The notes: generated from the sequence alone by a model not told the origin. DNA of 64,000 nucleotides from Sulfuritalea sp. (GCA_030680805.1 JAUXUK010000019.1:1-64000), one strand, 5' to 3'. Counted from the first letter of the stretch, positions 1 through 9,974 are shown. Numbers and translations are program-made.

Positions 1-783
1 CTCGTAGGCATCCTTGTGGCAATCGCCGCAACTCGCGGTGATCGCCAGCTTGGCCTTGTCGGTGGAACTGCCAACGATGTCGTGGGTGGTGTGGCAATCG
101 GAGCAGACGGCGGTCTTGAAGTTCTTCTTTTCGGTGGCCTCGCGGCCGTGTGCCGACGCCGTCCAGTCTTCCAGATGGTCCGTGTGACAGGTCTCGCCGC
201 ACACAGTGGGTACGGTAAGGTGCCAGTCCTTGCGCTCCTGCGTGCCGCGCGGCGGCACGTCGAAGCTGTGTACGTCGTGACAATCGCTGCAGATGGCCAT
301 CTGCTTGGTGGGATCATCCTTGTCCGGCTTGGCGTGGAAGGATTTCTGGTAGGCCGCAACGTTGTCGGCGACGATGCCCAGCCGCGGCTTCTCGGCGACC
401 TTGCCGTCCTTCTTCGTGGCCTCCCACAGGTCGAGATGGCATTGCGCGCATTCAACCTTCTTGACGCCAGCCGGCTTCTGGTGCGGCGTGACACTGTCGA
501 TGATGTCCTTGTGGCAGCCGACGCACTCCATTTTGGCGTGCACGCTCTTGGCGTACTTGTCCGGACCGACGGTCTTGACGTCGCGCTTTTCGCCATTGCT
601 GGCGAGCATTTCCAGCTTGCCCTTCTTGCCGTCGTGGCAAGTCTGACAGGTGGCGTTGTCCAGCTTCTGCGCGGCAGGCGCAGTGCCCTTGGTGCTGGCG
701 GCCTGGGCGGCTCCGCTGCCCAGGCTTCCGGCCAGGCTGACTGTCGCCGCCACAACCCACGCTGCAAACTTGTTGGTACGCAT
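1..783 (-). CDS. Multiheme c-type cytochrome, 3' end cut by window
   Basis: This is the N-terminal 261 codons of an exported multiheme cytochrome; the gene continues beyond the left edge. The ATG at 783 is followed by a Sec signal peptide of about 28 residues ending in AAQAA. Heme motifs follow at about residues 46 (CQTCH), 87 (CVGCH), 112 (CAQCH), 165 (CSDCH), 195 (CGETCH, a CX3CH variant), 227 (CSDCH) and 252 (CGDCH), so at least seven hemes are expected. The next gene upstream is a monoheme cytochrome on the same strand, about 117 bp away. A periplasmic electron-transfer role is inferred. The missing C-terminus could hold a cytochrome b or membrane domain, so the exact family is undecided. 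Confidence 0.85.
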   Translation of the reverse strand, partial: MRTNKFAAWVVAATVSLAGSLGSGAAQAASTKGTAPAAQKLDNATCQTCHDGKKGKLEMLASNGEKRDVKTVGPDKYAKSVHAKMECVGCHKDIIDSVTPHQKPAGVKKVECAQCHLDLWEATKKDGKVAEKPRLGIVADNVAAYQKSFHAKPDKDDPTKQMAICSDCHDVHSFDVPPRGTQERKDWHLTVPTVCGETCHTDHLEDWTASAHGREATEKKNFKTAVCSDCHTTHDIVGSSTDKAKLAITASCGDCHKDAYE

Positions 784-900
784 GATCGTCTTTCCCGATG
801 GCAGGTGATTTCAGGCGGCGCGCTCGGCGTCCGGCCTTGCGCGCAGATACTCGCCGGCCGGACCGCTGCGAGCGGGCGACGGACCGGCGCCTTTACGGGG

Positions 901-1245
901 TCAGCGCGACAAAATCCACTGCGCCAGGTTGCTCAGCTCTTTCGGGTCCCGGGTCTCGATGTTCTTGTGATCTTCTTCGGTGCCGTCTTCGAGCTTGACC
1001 TTCGGCCCGGTGGTCATTTGCTTGATGGCCTCCTTCTCGCCGAGTTTCTTTTCCTTGTACTTTGCGGCGATCTTCTGATACGAAGGGCCTTTCTTGCTCT
1101 TGGCGACGTCGTGGCACTTGAAGCAGTCATTCTTCTTGGCCAGCGCCCTGGCGGCCGCTTCATCGACTTGGGCATGCGCAGGCGCCAATCCGGCCAAGGC
1201 GAAAATCAGCGATCCGGTCAGCAGCAGGGTGGTTTGGGTTTTCAT
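901..1245 (-). CDS. Small monoheme cytochrome c (class I-like)
   Basis: A 114-residue exported cytochrome c. The ATG at 1245 has a GGAG Shine-Dalgarno about 7 bases upstream and opens a signal peptide ending AHA. The mature protein has one heme motif, CFKCH, near residue 41 and a Lys-rich chain. The C-terminal WILSR is the typical last helix of class I cytochromes, but no clear distal Met is visible in the usual position (MTTGP near residue 75 is the best candidate). It lies between two multiheme cytochrome genes on the same strand and probably passes electrons to or from them in the periplasm. Confidence 0.85.
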   Translation of the reverse strand: MKTQTTLLLTGSLIFALAGLAPAHAQVDEAAARALAKKNDCFKCHDVAKSKKGPSYQKIAAKYKEKKLGEKEAIKQMTTGPKVKLEDGTEEDHKNIETRDPKELSNLAQWILSR

Positions 1246-1321
1246 GGTTCGACTCCGAAAAAGTTGCTGAAAAAAGTCTGTGTCGCCAATCAAGACAAGG
1301 TCGGTCTGGCAACTTGACAAG

Positions 1322-1346
1322 AAACCGCCGGACATGCCGGCGGTTT
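1322..1346 (-). terminator. Hairpin terminator candidate after the eight-motif cytochrome gene
   Basis: A perfect 10-bp inverted repeat (AAACCGCCGG / CCGGCGGTTT) with a 5-base loop lies 22 bases past the stop codon at 1368. On the minus strand the 3' arm ends in TTT and runs on into CTTGTC, so the U tract is short. It probably ends or attenuates transcription of the multiheme lipoprotein gene before the monoheme cytochrome gene. Confidence 0.6.
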
Positions 1347-1367
1347 GGATTTCATGCAAAGCCTCTG

Positions 1368-3284
1368 CTATAGATTCTTTGTGTCATGGCAGGCGGCGCC
1401 GCAAGAGTTGGTGTAGGGGATCGGCATCGCCCGGCCCGGCTCCACACCCTTGACGCCCTTGTTGTCCTTGCGCGGAACATCATAGACGTGCGAGCTGATG
1501 TCGTTGACCCAGTAGTTCTTGCCGTCCTTGTTGAGCAGGCCCTTGCCGAAGCCGGCGCCGGTTTGCGCGGTCTTGGCGTTGTGGCAGTCGATGCAGGTGA
1601 TTTTGGCAGGATCAACCGTGCACTTGGCCTTGTCCGCCAGATGCTCTTTCATGTCGTCGCGATTCTTGTGGCAGGCGGTGCACACCTCGGACGTCTTCGG
1701 ATCGTGCTTCAACTGATGCAGCGATTTACCGTTGCCATGAGGATCGTGGCAGTCGGAGCAGGCTACCAGCTGGGTGCCGTTGCGATACTTCTTCGCCTTG
1801 ATCAGATCCGAGTAGGGCTGGTGGTGGCTCTTGGAATGCAGCCCGTCCGCCCAGAAGTCGGCGTCCTTGCCATCCGGTCGGGTGGTGTATTCCTTGAGGA
1901 ACTTGTTGCGCGAGGTGCCCGGCAACATCATCTTGTTGTCCTTGTTGACCGGTTGGTCGTTGTTGAGGAAGCCCTGGGGCCGGCTGTGGCACTGGCCGCA
2001 CAGGACATCGGCGCGTTCCGCCGACAGCTTGTTGGGGCTGACAATGGTAGCCGGCATGTCGATCTCTTTTGCCTTGTCGTGTACCGAACCGGGGCCGTGG
2101 CAGGTCTCGCAGCCCAGGTTGAGCTCGTTGGGCTTGCCGTCGCCGTCGATGTCCATCTCGCCGTTGCGATCGTTGACGGCGCCGGCGATGTAGTCGCCCT
2201 TGGCGTTCTTGGTCAGCGTGTAGCCGGCGTAGTGGCAGGACGCGCATTCCTTGTCGAAGGACTTGGCCTGCGGCGGATCGGTCAGTTTTTTGTTCTGCTC
2301 GTTGAAGAACCAGTCGGCGTGGTAGTCGCGCCAGGGCTTGCGGGTCCGGTCGGCAAAGCTGTCATCGCCGTTCTGGTTGAACTGCACGAAGGGGAACAGG
2401 TTGGCGCCGACGCGCACCAGATAGCGCTGCTTGTAGAGGCCGCCGCCGTAGGTCATCTCGATCGTATAAATGCGGGCCGGGTCCTTGGGGTCCCTGGCGT
2501 TCTCGGCGCGGAACTTCAGTTTGCCGTCGCTATCCTTGTAGAAGGTGGCGGTGAAGCTGACCGATGAGGCATCGGCGGGCGCCTTGGTGCTGATCTGGTA
2601 CTTGTCGAAGCCGCGCGCCTTGTCGAAGCCGTAGAACCAGAACTTGGTGCCGGCCATCAGCTTGTCCAGGCCCTTGTTGAATTCCGGGAAGCGGGAATGG
2701 TCCTGCAGCTTGCTCGGCTTGCCGACGACGGTCATGCCCAGCCGGTGCAGGGTCTTGGTAATGTGCTTCTGGTCTTCGTGGCATTCGATGCAGGCGGTGC
2801 TGCCGATGTACTTGGCATCGGGCGGCACGTTGCCGGAAATCTTGATCAGCATCGGCGCGGCACCCAGTTCATCGGTGCCCAGAGCCTTGCGCGACTTGTC
2901 GCCACCCGGCAGGTACTTGCTGGTGGCGGGTTCGACATAGACGAAATACTTGCCGCCGGGCACATCAGCAAAGCTGAACTCGCCCTTGGCATTGGTCTTC
3001 GTATTCAGGTAGCGGCCACGATTGGCGGCCAGACTGTCTTCCAGCGGCTCGTCGTTCGCGGAATCCGCCTTGACCTGGATCGGCGTTTTGCCCATCTCGG
3101 CCACGTCGTTGGCGGGAATCAGCCAGACCGTGGCATCAGCCACCTTGAGGAAGGTTTCCTTGCTGCCATCCTCGACCACGCCCTTGAACGACACGTTCGG
3201 GTAGGTCTTGACTTGCGTACAGCCGTACATCAGGAGCACGGAGGCGAGCGCCAGCAGAGTCCCGGTTATGGTTTTTTTCATCAT
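1368..3284 (-). CDS. Multiheme cytochrome c lipoprotein with N-terminal carboxypeptidase-regulatory-like domain
   Basis: A protein of about 638 residues. The start is the ATGATG pair at 3284/3281, preceded by AAGGGG. A lipobox (LLMYGC) near residue 20 predicts a lipid-anchored protein. An N-terminal beta domain with the pattern NAKGEFSF..VPGGKYFVYV resembles carboxypeptidase-regulatory-like (Ig-type) domains. Heme motifs follow at about residues 164 (CIECH), 346 (CASCH), 391 (CETCH), 428 (CGQCH), 508 (CSDCH), 534 (CTACH), 563 (CIDCH) and 628 (CGAACH, a CX3CH variant), so eight hemes are likely. Extra-cytoplasmic electron transfer is inferred; the substrate is unknown. A sigma-54 promoter and the neighbouring NtrC-type regulator suggest induced expression. 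Confidence 0.88.
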   Translation of the reverse strand: MMKKTITGTLLALASVLLMYGCTQVKTYPNVSFKGVVEDGSKETFLKVADATVWLIPANDVAEMGKTPIQVKADSANDEPLEDSLAANRGRYLNTKTNAKGEFSFADVPGGKYFVYVEPATSKYLPGGDKSRKALGTDELGAAPMLIKISGNVPPDAKYIGSTACIECHEDQKHITKTLHRLGMTVVGKPSKLQDHSRFPEFNKGLDKLMAGTKFWFYGFDKARGFDKYQISTKAPADASSVSFTATFYKDSDGKLKFRAENARDPKDPARIYTIEMTYGGGLYKQRYLVRVGANLFPFVQFNQNGDDSFADRTRKPWRDYHADWFFNEQNKKLTDPPQAKSFDKECASCHYAGYTLTKNAKGDYIAGAVNDRNGEMDIDGDGKPNELNLGCETCHGPGSVHDKAKEIDMPATIVSPNKLSAERADVLCGQCHSRPQGFLNNDQPVNKDNKMMLPGTSRNKFLKEYTTRPDGKDADFWADGLHSKSHHQPYSDLIKAKKYRNGTQLVACSDCHDPHGNGKSLHQLKHDPKTSEVCTACHKNRDDMKEHLADKAKCTVDPAKITCIDCHNAKTAQTGAGFGKGLLNKDGKNYWVNDISSHVYDVPRKDNKGVKGVEPGRAMPIPYTNSCGAACHDTKNL

Positions 3285-3322
3285 GATCCCCTTATTCGCA
3301 TTGACGTCACTGCCAAGGAAGA

Positions 3323-3338
3323 CGCAATTTCCATACCA
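3323..3338 (-). promoter_or_regulatory. Sigma-54 (-24/-12) promoter candidate
   Basis: On the minus strand the sequence reads TGGTAT, five bases (GGAAA), then TTGCG, against the consensus TGGCAC-N5-TTGCA. The invariant GG and GC are present at the required spacing. Transcription would start near 3312, giving a leader of about 28 bases before the ATG with its AAGGGG ribosome-binding site. The adjacent regulator carries the GAFTGA motif that contacts sigma-54, which supports the call. Confidence 0.7.
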
Positions 3339-3425
3339 ATCGGCATGCATATCATCCATCCAGGCCTGTTAGGCAATTGCAGCGCTGGCACTCCTTAGTC
3401 TGTCGCGAAACAACGACACCTGTCG

Positions 3426-4832
3426 CTATTCGGTGACAATGCCCCAGCGTTTCATGCGGACGTAGAGATTTTGTCGGGGAATGCCGCTCAGGCGCGCGGC
3501 CTCGGACACATTGCCCCCGGCGGTGGCGAGCAGACGTCGAAAATAGTCGCGCTCGAAATCGCCGCGCGCATCCTGATAGGCCAGCGCGGTCGTGGCTGCC
3601 GTTGCGCCGGCGAACTCGGTTCTGATGGACGGCTCACCGCCCGGCAACATATGCAGGGTATCGATCGGGCCGCCCGTGTGGAGCGCCACCGCACGCTCGA
3701 TGCAGTGCTGCAGTTGCCGCACATTGCCCTTCCAGCGGCAGCTTTCCAGCGCCTGCAGGGCAGCGGGCGTGAGCGGCCCGCAGGTCTTGCCGAATTTTGC
3801 GTTGTAAAAATCCAGAAAATGCGTGGCCAGCGGCACGATGTCGCCGGTGCGCTCGCGCAGGGGTGGCATGGTTACCGATACCACCGCGATGCGGTAGTAG
3901 AGGTCTTCCCGAAACCGGCCGGCCTTGACCTCGGCAAGCAGGGGTCGATTGGTGGCGCAGATCAGGCGAAAGTCGGCCTTGCGCGGCTCCGTGCTGCCGA
4001 TGCGGGTGAAGCTGTGGTCCTGCAGCACGCGCAGCAGGTTGCTTTGCAGCTTCGGACTCATGTCGGCGATTTCGTCGAGGAACAGGTTGCCGCCGTGCGC
4101 TTTCTCGAAGTAGCCGGCATTGGCCTGGCCGGCTCCGGTGAAAGCGCCTTTTTCATGGCCGAACAGTAGGCCTTCCAGCAGGGTTTCCGCCAGCCCGCCG
4201 CAATTGACCTCAAGGAAAGGCTTCGTGGCGCGCGTGCTCAGCGCATGGATCATCCTGGCGGCAAGTTCCTTGCCCGTGCCGCTTTCGCCTTCCAGCAGGA
4301 CCGTGGTGTCGAGGCCGGCGACCTGGCGGATCTGGCCGAGCACCCGCTCCATGGCGGGTGACTGGCCGATCACGGCGACTGTGGCGTCGCCCGCGTCAAG
4401 GCGTGCGCGCAGGCCGTCGATCTCGCGGTAGGCGCTGTCCAGTTCCAGCGCCTTGCCGATCACGGCTTCGAGCGATTCGAGGTCTTCGAAAGGTTTGGTC
4501 AGGTAGTCGAAAACGCCTTCGCGCACTGCCGCGACCGCATCGCGGACATCGGCAAAGCCGGTCATCAGGATGCCCACCAGTTTGGGGCGCCGGGCGCGGA
4601 ATTCGCGCAGCAGTTCGATGCCGTTGTCCGCCGGCAATCGCTGGTCCATCAGCACCAGGTTGAAATCCACCTCGGCGAACAGTTTTCGCGCTTCCGCGCC
4701 GTCGGACGCAAGGCTGACCTCGGCGGTCTTGCCGATCAGGCGGTCGATCAGGGTGCGTGTGTAGTGGTCGTCGTCGACCACCAGAACTCGGGGCTGCATC
4801 TTGGTTTTCGGATTGGAGGCAACAACGCTCAT
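3426..4832 (-). CDS. NtrC-family sigma-54-dependent response regulator
   Basis: A 468-residue activator with three domains. The receiver domain (about 15-130) has acidic residues DDD near 20-22, phosphoacceptor Asp near 63 in LMDQRLP, and a KPF motif. The AAA+ domain (about 155-385) has Walker A GESGTGKE, the sigma-54 contact motif GAFTGA and the R-finger region RFREDLYYR. A Fis-type helix-turn-helix (GNVSEAARLSGIPRQNLYVR) closes the protein. It sits just downstream of the histidine kinase gene, so they form one two-component system. ATG 4832 was chosen because it follows the kinase stop by 10 bases; an in-frame ATG at 4799 would lack the same junction. The probable target is the sigma-54 promoter at 3323-3338. 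Confidence 0.93.
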   Translation of the reverse strand: MSVVASNPKTKMQPRVLVVDDDHYTRTLIDRLIGKTAEVSLASDGAEARKLFAEVDFNLVLMDQRLPADNGIELLREFRARRPKLVGILMTGFADVRDAVAAVREGVFDYLTKPFEDLESLEAVIGKALELDSAYREIDGLRARLDAGDATVAVIGQSPAMERVLGQIRQVAGLDTTVLLEGESGTGKELAARMIHALSTRATKPFLEVNCGGLAETLLEGLLFGHEKGAFTGAGQANAGYFEKAHGGNLFLDEIADMSPKLQSNLLRVLQDHSFTRIGSTEPRKADFRLICATNRPLLAEVKAGRFREDLYYRIAVVSVTMPPLRERTGDIVPLATHFLDFYNAKFGKTCGPLTPAALQALESCRWKGNVRQLQHCIERAVALHTGGPIDTLHMLPGGEPSIRTEFAGATAATTALAYQDARGDFERDYFRRLLATAGGNVSEAARLSGIPRQNLYVRMKRWGIVTE

Positions 4833-4842
4833 CGGGGGCCTA

Positions 4843-6606
4843 TCAGACGGGATGCCGATCTGCCTGAGGTAGCCAGATCGCAAATAGTGTGCCACCGTCG
4901 GGTCGGTTGGTGGCTGTCACTTGGCCATCGTGCAGCAGCACGACATGAAGTACGACCGGCAGGCCGAGGCCGGTGCCGTCGCTGCGGGTGGTGAAGAAGG
5001 GCACGAAGATCTTGTCCATCACTTCGGGCGCTATGCCGCGGCCCCGGTCTGCCACGGACAGCGACCAACCCGGCGCGCCGGAATTGGCGTCGCTCAGCGG
5101 CTCGAGGCGGATGGTGATGCCGGCATTGCCCTCTGTGGCCTGGGCGGCGTTTTGCAGAAGGTTGAACAGCGCGTGGCGAATCAGGATCGGGTCGATGGTC
5201 AGCAGCGGCGGCTCGTCCGGCAACTGCACCTCGACCGGCAGATGTCGCGCTTCAGTCTGGCGAAACATCAGGACCGTGTCCTCGATCAGCGCTGCGACAT
5301 CAGTGGGTTTGCTGTCGAAGCACGATATCTTGGAGAACTCCAGCATGCGGCGTACGAAGCCGCGACAGTCCTCGCCGGCATGGCGAATATCAGCCAGCAA
5401 TTCGCGGGTTCGCGCCGGGTCCTCGGCCTCGCGTTCGGCGAGCTGGGCCATATTGACCACGCCGACCAAGGGATTGTTGAGCTGATGGGCGATGCCGCCG
5501 ACCATCGTGCCGAGCGCCGAGAGCTTCTCCACCTGAAGCATGCGCTGGTGTTCGGTGTCAAGGTGCAGCAAACGGTGTTCGAGCTCGTGTTGCCGCCGGT
5601 AGTCGCGCTCCACGCGTTCCAGCGCGGCGTAGAAAACGCCAAGTACCCCGGCGGCCACCGCAAGGCTCAGCAGGACCACGCCGGCCATGTAGTTGTTGAA
5701 GGTCGCTTCAAGCGCCGTCGCGTCGCGCATGATTGCCAGCTTGCCGATCGGATGGCCGGCGGCATTTTCCAGCGGAACCATGGCCATGTGCAGCGAGCGT
5801 TCGCCCTCGGCGATCCTTGCGCTTTCACCGTTCAGCAGGCTGGCGAGCGCGCGGTTGTCGAGTCCGGTCGGCAGCCGCGAGGTCTGCGCCAGCGTGACAT
5901 GGCTGGAGAAACGATCCCAGTCACCCTGGCGATTCATCAGGGCCTGGCCGCGCTGCCACTGCTTCCGTTCAAGGTAGCGCTTGTCGATCAACACCACCAG
6001 ATCCACCGCGAGGCTGTCACCCACTTCGTCGATCAGGTGCTTGACCTCCTCGCCGAGCTCAACGTAACCGAGGCTGTGTTCCCGCTGTCGCCAGGGCATG
6101 ACCAGCCGCAGCGTCAGGGTTCCCAGCGGGCCGAGTTCCAGGCCTTGCACCGCCTGCTTGCGGCTGTGAGCCTGCAGCATGGTGGTGCGGTCAATCCGGT
6201 CGCCGTGCTCGGCGGGGGTATGGAGGCGGTAGAGGTTGATCCGGTCCGGCCCGGTGAAGTACAGGTGGGTGATGCGGTGGTCGCTGCGCAGGGTCTCGAA
6301 CAAGTCGCGGGCATTGCGTTCCAGTCCGTCGCGATCGCCCCTGTGGAAGGCTTCCGCGATGGCCTGATTGCCCATCATGGCACGTGCCACGGCGCGCATC
6401 AGGTTGCCGTCACTATCCAGTTTGAGGGCGAAGAGCCTTGCCACCGCAGCCGATCGCTCCGCCAGATCGCGGTCGCGCACCTTGGCTTCCACCATATAGA
6501 TGGCGGTCACAAAGACCGCCATGATGAGGGTGAGCGCGATTGCGAAGTAGCCCATGAAGGCTGCTTTGACGCGACGAGGCTGGCGGGCGGGAGAAATGGA
6601 ATTCAT
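4843..6606 (-). CDS. Membrane sensor histidine kinase
   Basis: A 587-residue kinase. A transmembrane segment near residues 19-40 and a second near 310-335 flank a periplasmic sensor region of about 270 residues. That region contains an [18 protein letters not shown] stretch typical of double-Cache sensors. A coiled-coil linker leads to the dimerisation box [11 protein letters not shown] with the phospho-His, then an HATPase domain with N box (LLQNAAQA), G1 (DRGRGI) and G2 (GTGLGLPVV). This is the NtrB/DctB-like class that pairs with NtrC-type regulators. The ATG at 6606 was preferred to a GTG at 6624. The ligand cannot be read from the sequence. Confidence 0.92.
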   Translation of the reverse strand: MNSISPARQPRRVKAAFMGYFAIALTLIMAVFVTAIYMVEAKVRDRDLAERSAAVARLFALKLDSDGNLMRAVARAMMGNQAIAEAFHRGDRDGLERNARDLFETLRSDHRITHLYFTGPDRINLYRLHTPAEHGDRIDRTTMLQAHSRKQAVQGLELGPLGTLTLRLVMPWRQREHSLGYVELGEEVKHLIDEVGDSLAVDLVVLIDKRYLERKQWQRGQALMNRQGDWDRFSSHVTLAQTSRLPTGLDNRALASLLNGESARIAEGERSLHMAMVPLENAAGHPIGKLAIMRDATALEATFNNYMAGVVLLSLAVAAGVLGVFYAALERVERDYRRQHELEHRLLHLDTEHQRMLQVEKLSALGTMVGGIAHQLNNPLVGVVNMAQLAEREAEDPARTRELLADIRHAGEDCRGFVRRMLEFSKISCFDSKPTDVAALIEDTVLMFRQTEARHLPVEVQLPDEPPLLTIDPILIRHALFNLLQNAAQATEGNAGITIRLEPLSDANSGAPGWSLSVADRGRGIAPEVMDKIFVPFFTTRSDGTGLGLPVVLHVVLLHDGQVTATNRPDGGTLFAIWLPQADRHPV

Positions 6607-6736
6607 TGGCGGCCAAGTGTGCACCGGTCTGCCGCTGCTGGCAACCGGTCTTCAGATCGGGTCTTCAGATCGGGTGTCGATGCGGGCGGTCATGCCGTGT
6701 CACTGTATTGCATACGAGAGAAATGATTGCGGTAGA

Positions 6737-6752
6737 CTGTATATAAGAACAG
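6737..6752 (+). promoter_or_regulatory. LexA (SOS) box upstream of dnaE2
   Basis: CTGTATATAAGAACAG matches the proteobacterial LexA consensus CTGT-N8-ACAG perfectly at both arms, with an AT-rich core. It ends 14 bases before the dnaE2 ATG, where repressor binding would block transcription. DnaE2 genes are commonly SOS-induced, which fits. Confidence 0.85.
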
Positions 6753-6766
6753 TCACCGTCTTCGCC

Positions 6767-9700
6767 ATGTCATCCCTGCCTGCCTACGCCGAACTCCACT
6801 GCCTTTCCAATTTCAGCTTCCTGCGTGGCGCTTCGCACGCCGAGGAACTGGTGGCGCGGGCTGTCGATCTGGGTTATGCGGCGCTGGCGATCACCGACGA
6901 GTGCAGCTTCGCCGGCAGCGTGCGCGCGCATTTGGCGGCGCGCGGTACCGCACTGCAGTTGATCCACGGTACCGAACTGCGCCTCGCTTGCGGCATGAAG
7001 CTGGTGCTGCTGGCGCAGAACCGTGCTGGCTACGGCAATCTCTCGGCGCTGGTGACGCTGGGCCGCCGCCGCGCGGCGAAGGGTGCCTACCACCTGACGC
7101 GTAATGACCTCGCCGGCTGGGATGGCGGCGGCGTGCCGGACTGCCTGGCGTTATGGGTGTCCGAAGCTGGCACAAGAGTCGGCGCTGACGGTACGGCGAT
7201 TGATAACGCCGACGCGCGCTGGCTGGCCGAACACTTCGCCGGCCGCGCCTGGATCGCCTACGAGCGGCACCTGCGGCCAGATGACCACGAACGCCTCGCG
7301 CATCTGCGCGAACTGGCGACGGCCGTGCAGCTGCCGCTGGTCGCCGCCGGCGACGTGCACATGCATGCGCGTTCGCGCCGCCCCTTGCAGGACGTGCTGG
7401 CTGCGTTGCGCCTCAACACCACGGTGGCGGAAGCGGGTGATGCCCTGTTTGCCAACGGCGAACGCCACCTGCGCTCGCGCCTGGCGCTGGCGCGCCTGTA
7501 TACGCCAGAACTGCTGGCCGAGGCGGTGAAGATTGCCGCGCGCTGCAGTTTTTCCTTCGACGAGCTGCGCTACGAATACCCGGAGGAAGTCGTGCCAGCG
7601 GGCGAGACGCCGGACTCCTGGCTGCGGCGGCTGACTGAAGCCGGCCTTGCCCGGCGCTATCCGGCCGGCGTAGCGGACAAGGTAGTGGCGCAGGTCGAAC
7701 ACGAGCTGCGGCTGATCGCGGAGATGGCCTACGCGCCGTACTTTTTGACCGTGCACGATATCGTCGCCTGGGCGCGCGGGCAGGGCATCCTGTGCCAGGG
7801 GCGCGGCTCGGCAGCGAATTCGGCGGTGTGCTACGCGCTCAACATCACCGAGGTCGATCCGGCGCGTGCGTCCATGCTGTTCGAGCGCTTCGTCTCGAAG
7901 GAGCGCAACGAGCCGCCGGACATCGACGTCGACTTCGAGCACCAGCGGCGCGAGGAAGTGATTCAGTACATCTACGCCAAATACGGTCGCGAGCGCGCGG
8001 CACTGGCCGCCGCCGTGATCACCTACCGCACGCGCAGCGCCCTGCGCGATGCCGGGCGGGCGCTGGGTTTTCCGTTAACTGCGATCGATCGCCTGGCCGG
8101 CAACCTGGCGTGGTGGGAAAAGCGCGACGAGCTGCCGCAACGCTTCCTCGAAGCCGGGCTCGATCCGGCCGAGCCGCGCGTGCAGCGCTGGCTGGGCGTG
8201 GCGCAAATGCTGATCGGCTTTCCGCGCCATCTGTCGCAGCATGTCGGCGGTTTCGTCATCGCGCGCTCGCGGCTCGACCGACTGGTGCCGGTGGAAAACG
8301 CCGCCATGCCGGAGCGCACGGTGATCCAGTGGGACAAGGACGACATCGACGCGCTGGGCTTGATGAAGGTCGATGTGCTGGCGCTGGGCATGCTTTCGGC
8401 GATCCGTCGCATGCTCGCGGCCGTGGCACTGCGCCATGACAAGCCCTTCCAGCTTTCCGACGTGCCGGCCGAGGATGCCGCCACGTACGCCATGGTCTCG
8501 CGCGCCGACACGGTCGGCGTGTTTCAGATCGAATCGCGGGCGCAGATGGCCATGCTGCCGCGCCTGCGGCCGGCCTGCTTCTACGACCTGGTGATCGAAG
8601 TGGCGCTGGTGCGCCCCGGCCCGATCCAGGGCAACATGGTCCATCCCTATTTGCGGCGACGGCAGGGCATCGAGCCGGTCAGCTATCCCGGCGAGGCCGT
8701 GCGCGGCGTGCTCGAACGCACGCTGGGCGTGCCGATCTTCCAGGAACAGGCGATGCAGATCGCCATCGTCGCCGCCGGCTTCACGCCGGGCGAGGCGGAT
8801 CAACTGCGCCGCGCCATGGCGGCATGGAAGCGCAAGGGCGGCCTCGGGCCTTTTCGCGACAAGCTGCTCGGCGGCATGCGCGAACGCGGCTATGCCGACG
8901 AGTTCGCCGAGGCGCTCTACCGCCAGATCGAAGGCTTCGGCGACTACGGCTTTCCCGAGTCGCACGCGGCGAGCTTTGCGCTGCTGGTGTATGTCTCGGC
9001 CTGGCTCAAGCGCCACGAGCCGGCGGCCTTCCTGCTCGGCCTGCTGAACTCGCAGCCCATGGGTTTCTATTCCGCTTCGCAACTGGTGCAGGACGCGCGC
9101 CGCCACGGCGTCACGGTGCTGCCGGCGGATGTCACCGTCAGCGCGTGGGAGAGCACGCTGGAAGGTGAGCAACTTGCCGCGGTACGCCTCGGCCTGCACC
9201 AGGTGCGCAACCTCGCTGCGGCCGCCGGGATGCGCATCGTCGCGGCACGCAGCGAGGCGTCGTTCGCCGATCTCGCCGACCTGAGCCGGCGCGCCGCGCT
9301 GGATCGCGGCGATCTCGACGCGCTGGCCGCCGCCGATACCCTGCGGCAACTGGCCGGGCATCGGCGCCAGGCGGCGTGGGCCGCCGCCGCGGTGCCGCTG
9401 CAGCGCGATCTCTTCGCCGGTATCGCCCTGCGCGAGGAGGCGGTGAGCTTCGCCGCGCCGCGCGAAGGCGAAGACATTGCCGCCGACTACCGCAGCCTCG
9501 GCCTCACGCTCGGCCGCCATCCGCTGGCGCTGTTGCGCACGCGGCTCGCGGCGAAGCGCTACCTGTCGGCCATGGAATTGCGCGGGAGCGGCAACAACGC
9601 CCTGGTGCGCTGCGCCGGCCTCGTCACCTGCCGCCAGCGGCCGGGCACCGCCAGCGGCGTCATCTTCGTCACGCTGGAGGACGAAACCGGCTGCGCCAAC

Positions 9701-9892
9701 GTGGTGGTGTTCAAGGATGTGGCGTCCCGCCAGCGCCGACTTTTGCTCGGCAGCCGGCTACTCGGTGTTGCCGGCCAGCTGCAGCGCGAAGGCGAGGGCG
9801 AGCATGCGGTGGTGCATCTGATCGCAAAGCGCCTGTTCGACCACAGCGAATTGCTCGGCAGCCTGGCGACGGCAAGCCGGAATTTTCATTGA
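6767..9892 (+). CDS. dnaE2: Error-prone DNA polymerase DnaE2
   Basis: A 1041-residue C-family polymerase, close to the usual length of DnaE2/ImuC. The N-terminal PHP domain begins [14 protein letters not shown], the DnaE2-type variant that replaces the metal-binding HxHS of DnaE1. The palm carries [10 protein letters not shown] and [11 protein letters not shown] with catalytic acidic residues, and an OB-fold follows near the C-terminus ([19 protein letters not shown]). The ATG at 6767 follows a LexA box; the reading frame stays open further upstream but has no family similarity there. ImuA and ImuB, the usual partners, are not next to it. A dispersed 23-bp repeat lies in the coding region at 7176-7197 (RVGADGTA). 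Confidence 0.96.
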   Translation: MSSLPAYAELHCLSNFSFLRGASHAEELVARAVDLGYAALAITDECSFAGSVRAHLAARGTALQLIHGTELRLACGMKLVLLAQNRAGYGNLSALVTLGRRRAAKGAYHLTRNDLAGWDGGGVPDCLALWVSEAGTRVGADGTAIDNADARWLAEHFAGRAWIAYERHLRPDDHERLAHLRELATAVQLPLVAAGDVHMHARSRRPLQDVLAALRLNTTVAEAGDALFANGERHLRSRLALARLYTPELLAEAVKIAARCSFSFDELRYEYPEEVVPAGETPDSWLRRLTEAGLARRYPAGVADKVVAQVEHELRLIAEMAYAPYFLTVHDIVAWARGQGILCQGRGSAANSAVCYALNITEVDPARASMLFERFVSKERNEPPDIDVDFEHQRREEVIQYIYAKYGRERAALAAAVITYRTRSALRDAGRALGFPLTAIDRLAGNLAWWEKRDELPQRFLEAGLDPAEPRVQRWLGVAQMLIGFPRHLSQHVGGFVIARSRLDRLVPVENAAMPERTVIQWDKDDIDALGLMKVDVLALGMLSAIRRMLAAVALRHDKPFQLSDVPAEDAATYAMVSRADTVGVFQIESRAQMAMLPRLRPACFYDLVIEVALVRPGPIQGNMVHPYLRRRQGIEPVSYPGEAVRGVLERTLGVPIFQEQAMQIAIVAAGFTPGEADQLRRAMAAWKRKGGLGPFRDKLLGGMRERGYADEFAEALYRQIEGFGDYGFPESHAASFALLVYVSAWLKRHEPAAFLLGLLNSQPMGFYSASQLVQDARRHGVTVLPADVTVSAWESTLEGEQLAAVRLGLHQVRNLAAAAGMRIVAARSEASFADLADLSRRAALDRGDLDALAAADTLRQLAGHRRQAAWAAAAVPLQRDLFAGIALREEAVSFAAPREGEDIAADYRSLGLTLGRHPLALLRTRLAAKRYLSAMELRGSGNNALVRCAGLVTCRQRPGTASGVIFVTLEDETGCANVVVFKDVASRQRRLLLGSRLLGVAGQLQREGEGEHAVVHLIAKRLFDHSELLGSLATASRNFH
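7176..7197 (+). repeat. VGAG-type dispersed repeat, in-frame copy in dnaE2
   Basis: A copy of the repeat GAGTCGGCGCTGACGG followed by TACGGC, read in the dnaE2 frame as RVGADGTA (about residues 136-144) in a variable loop after the PHP core. It differs from the family consensus (AAGTCGGCGCTGGCG, then ACACGGC) at a few positions. Confidence 0.5.
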
Positions 9893-9928
9893 ACGGAAGT
9901 CGGTGCCGACTCTTGCGCCGGATGCGTA

Positions 9929-9942
9929 GATGCGATAGCATC
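9929..9942. promoter_or_regulatory. Inverted repeat upstream of the VapBC module
   Basis: GATGC-GATA-GCATC, a 5-bp inverted repeat within an 82-bp gap, starts 46 bases before the antitoxin ATG. Further GATGCG and CGCATC half-sites flank it. Such dyads are usual autoregulatory operators of type II toxin-antitoxin modules; binding is inferred. Confidence 0.4.
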
Positions 9943-9974
9943 ACCGCATCACATCACGTTACAGGATCGGCATC

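Noticed and set aside
4921-6726. 601-codon open frame on the plus strand opposite the histidine kinase
   Set aside because: High-G+C DNA opens long antisense frames. The minus-strand protein has clear kinase motifs, while the antisense translation shows no known domain.
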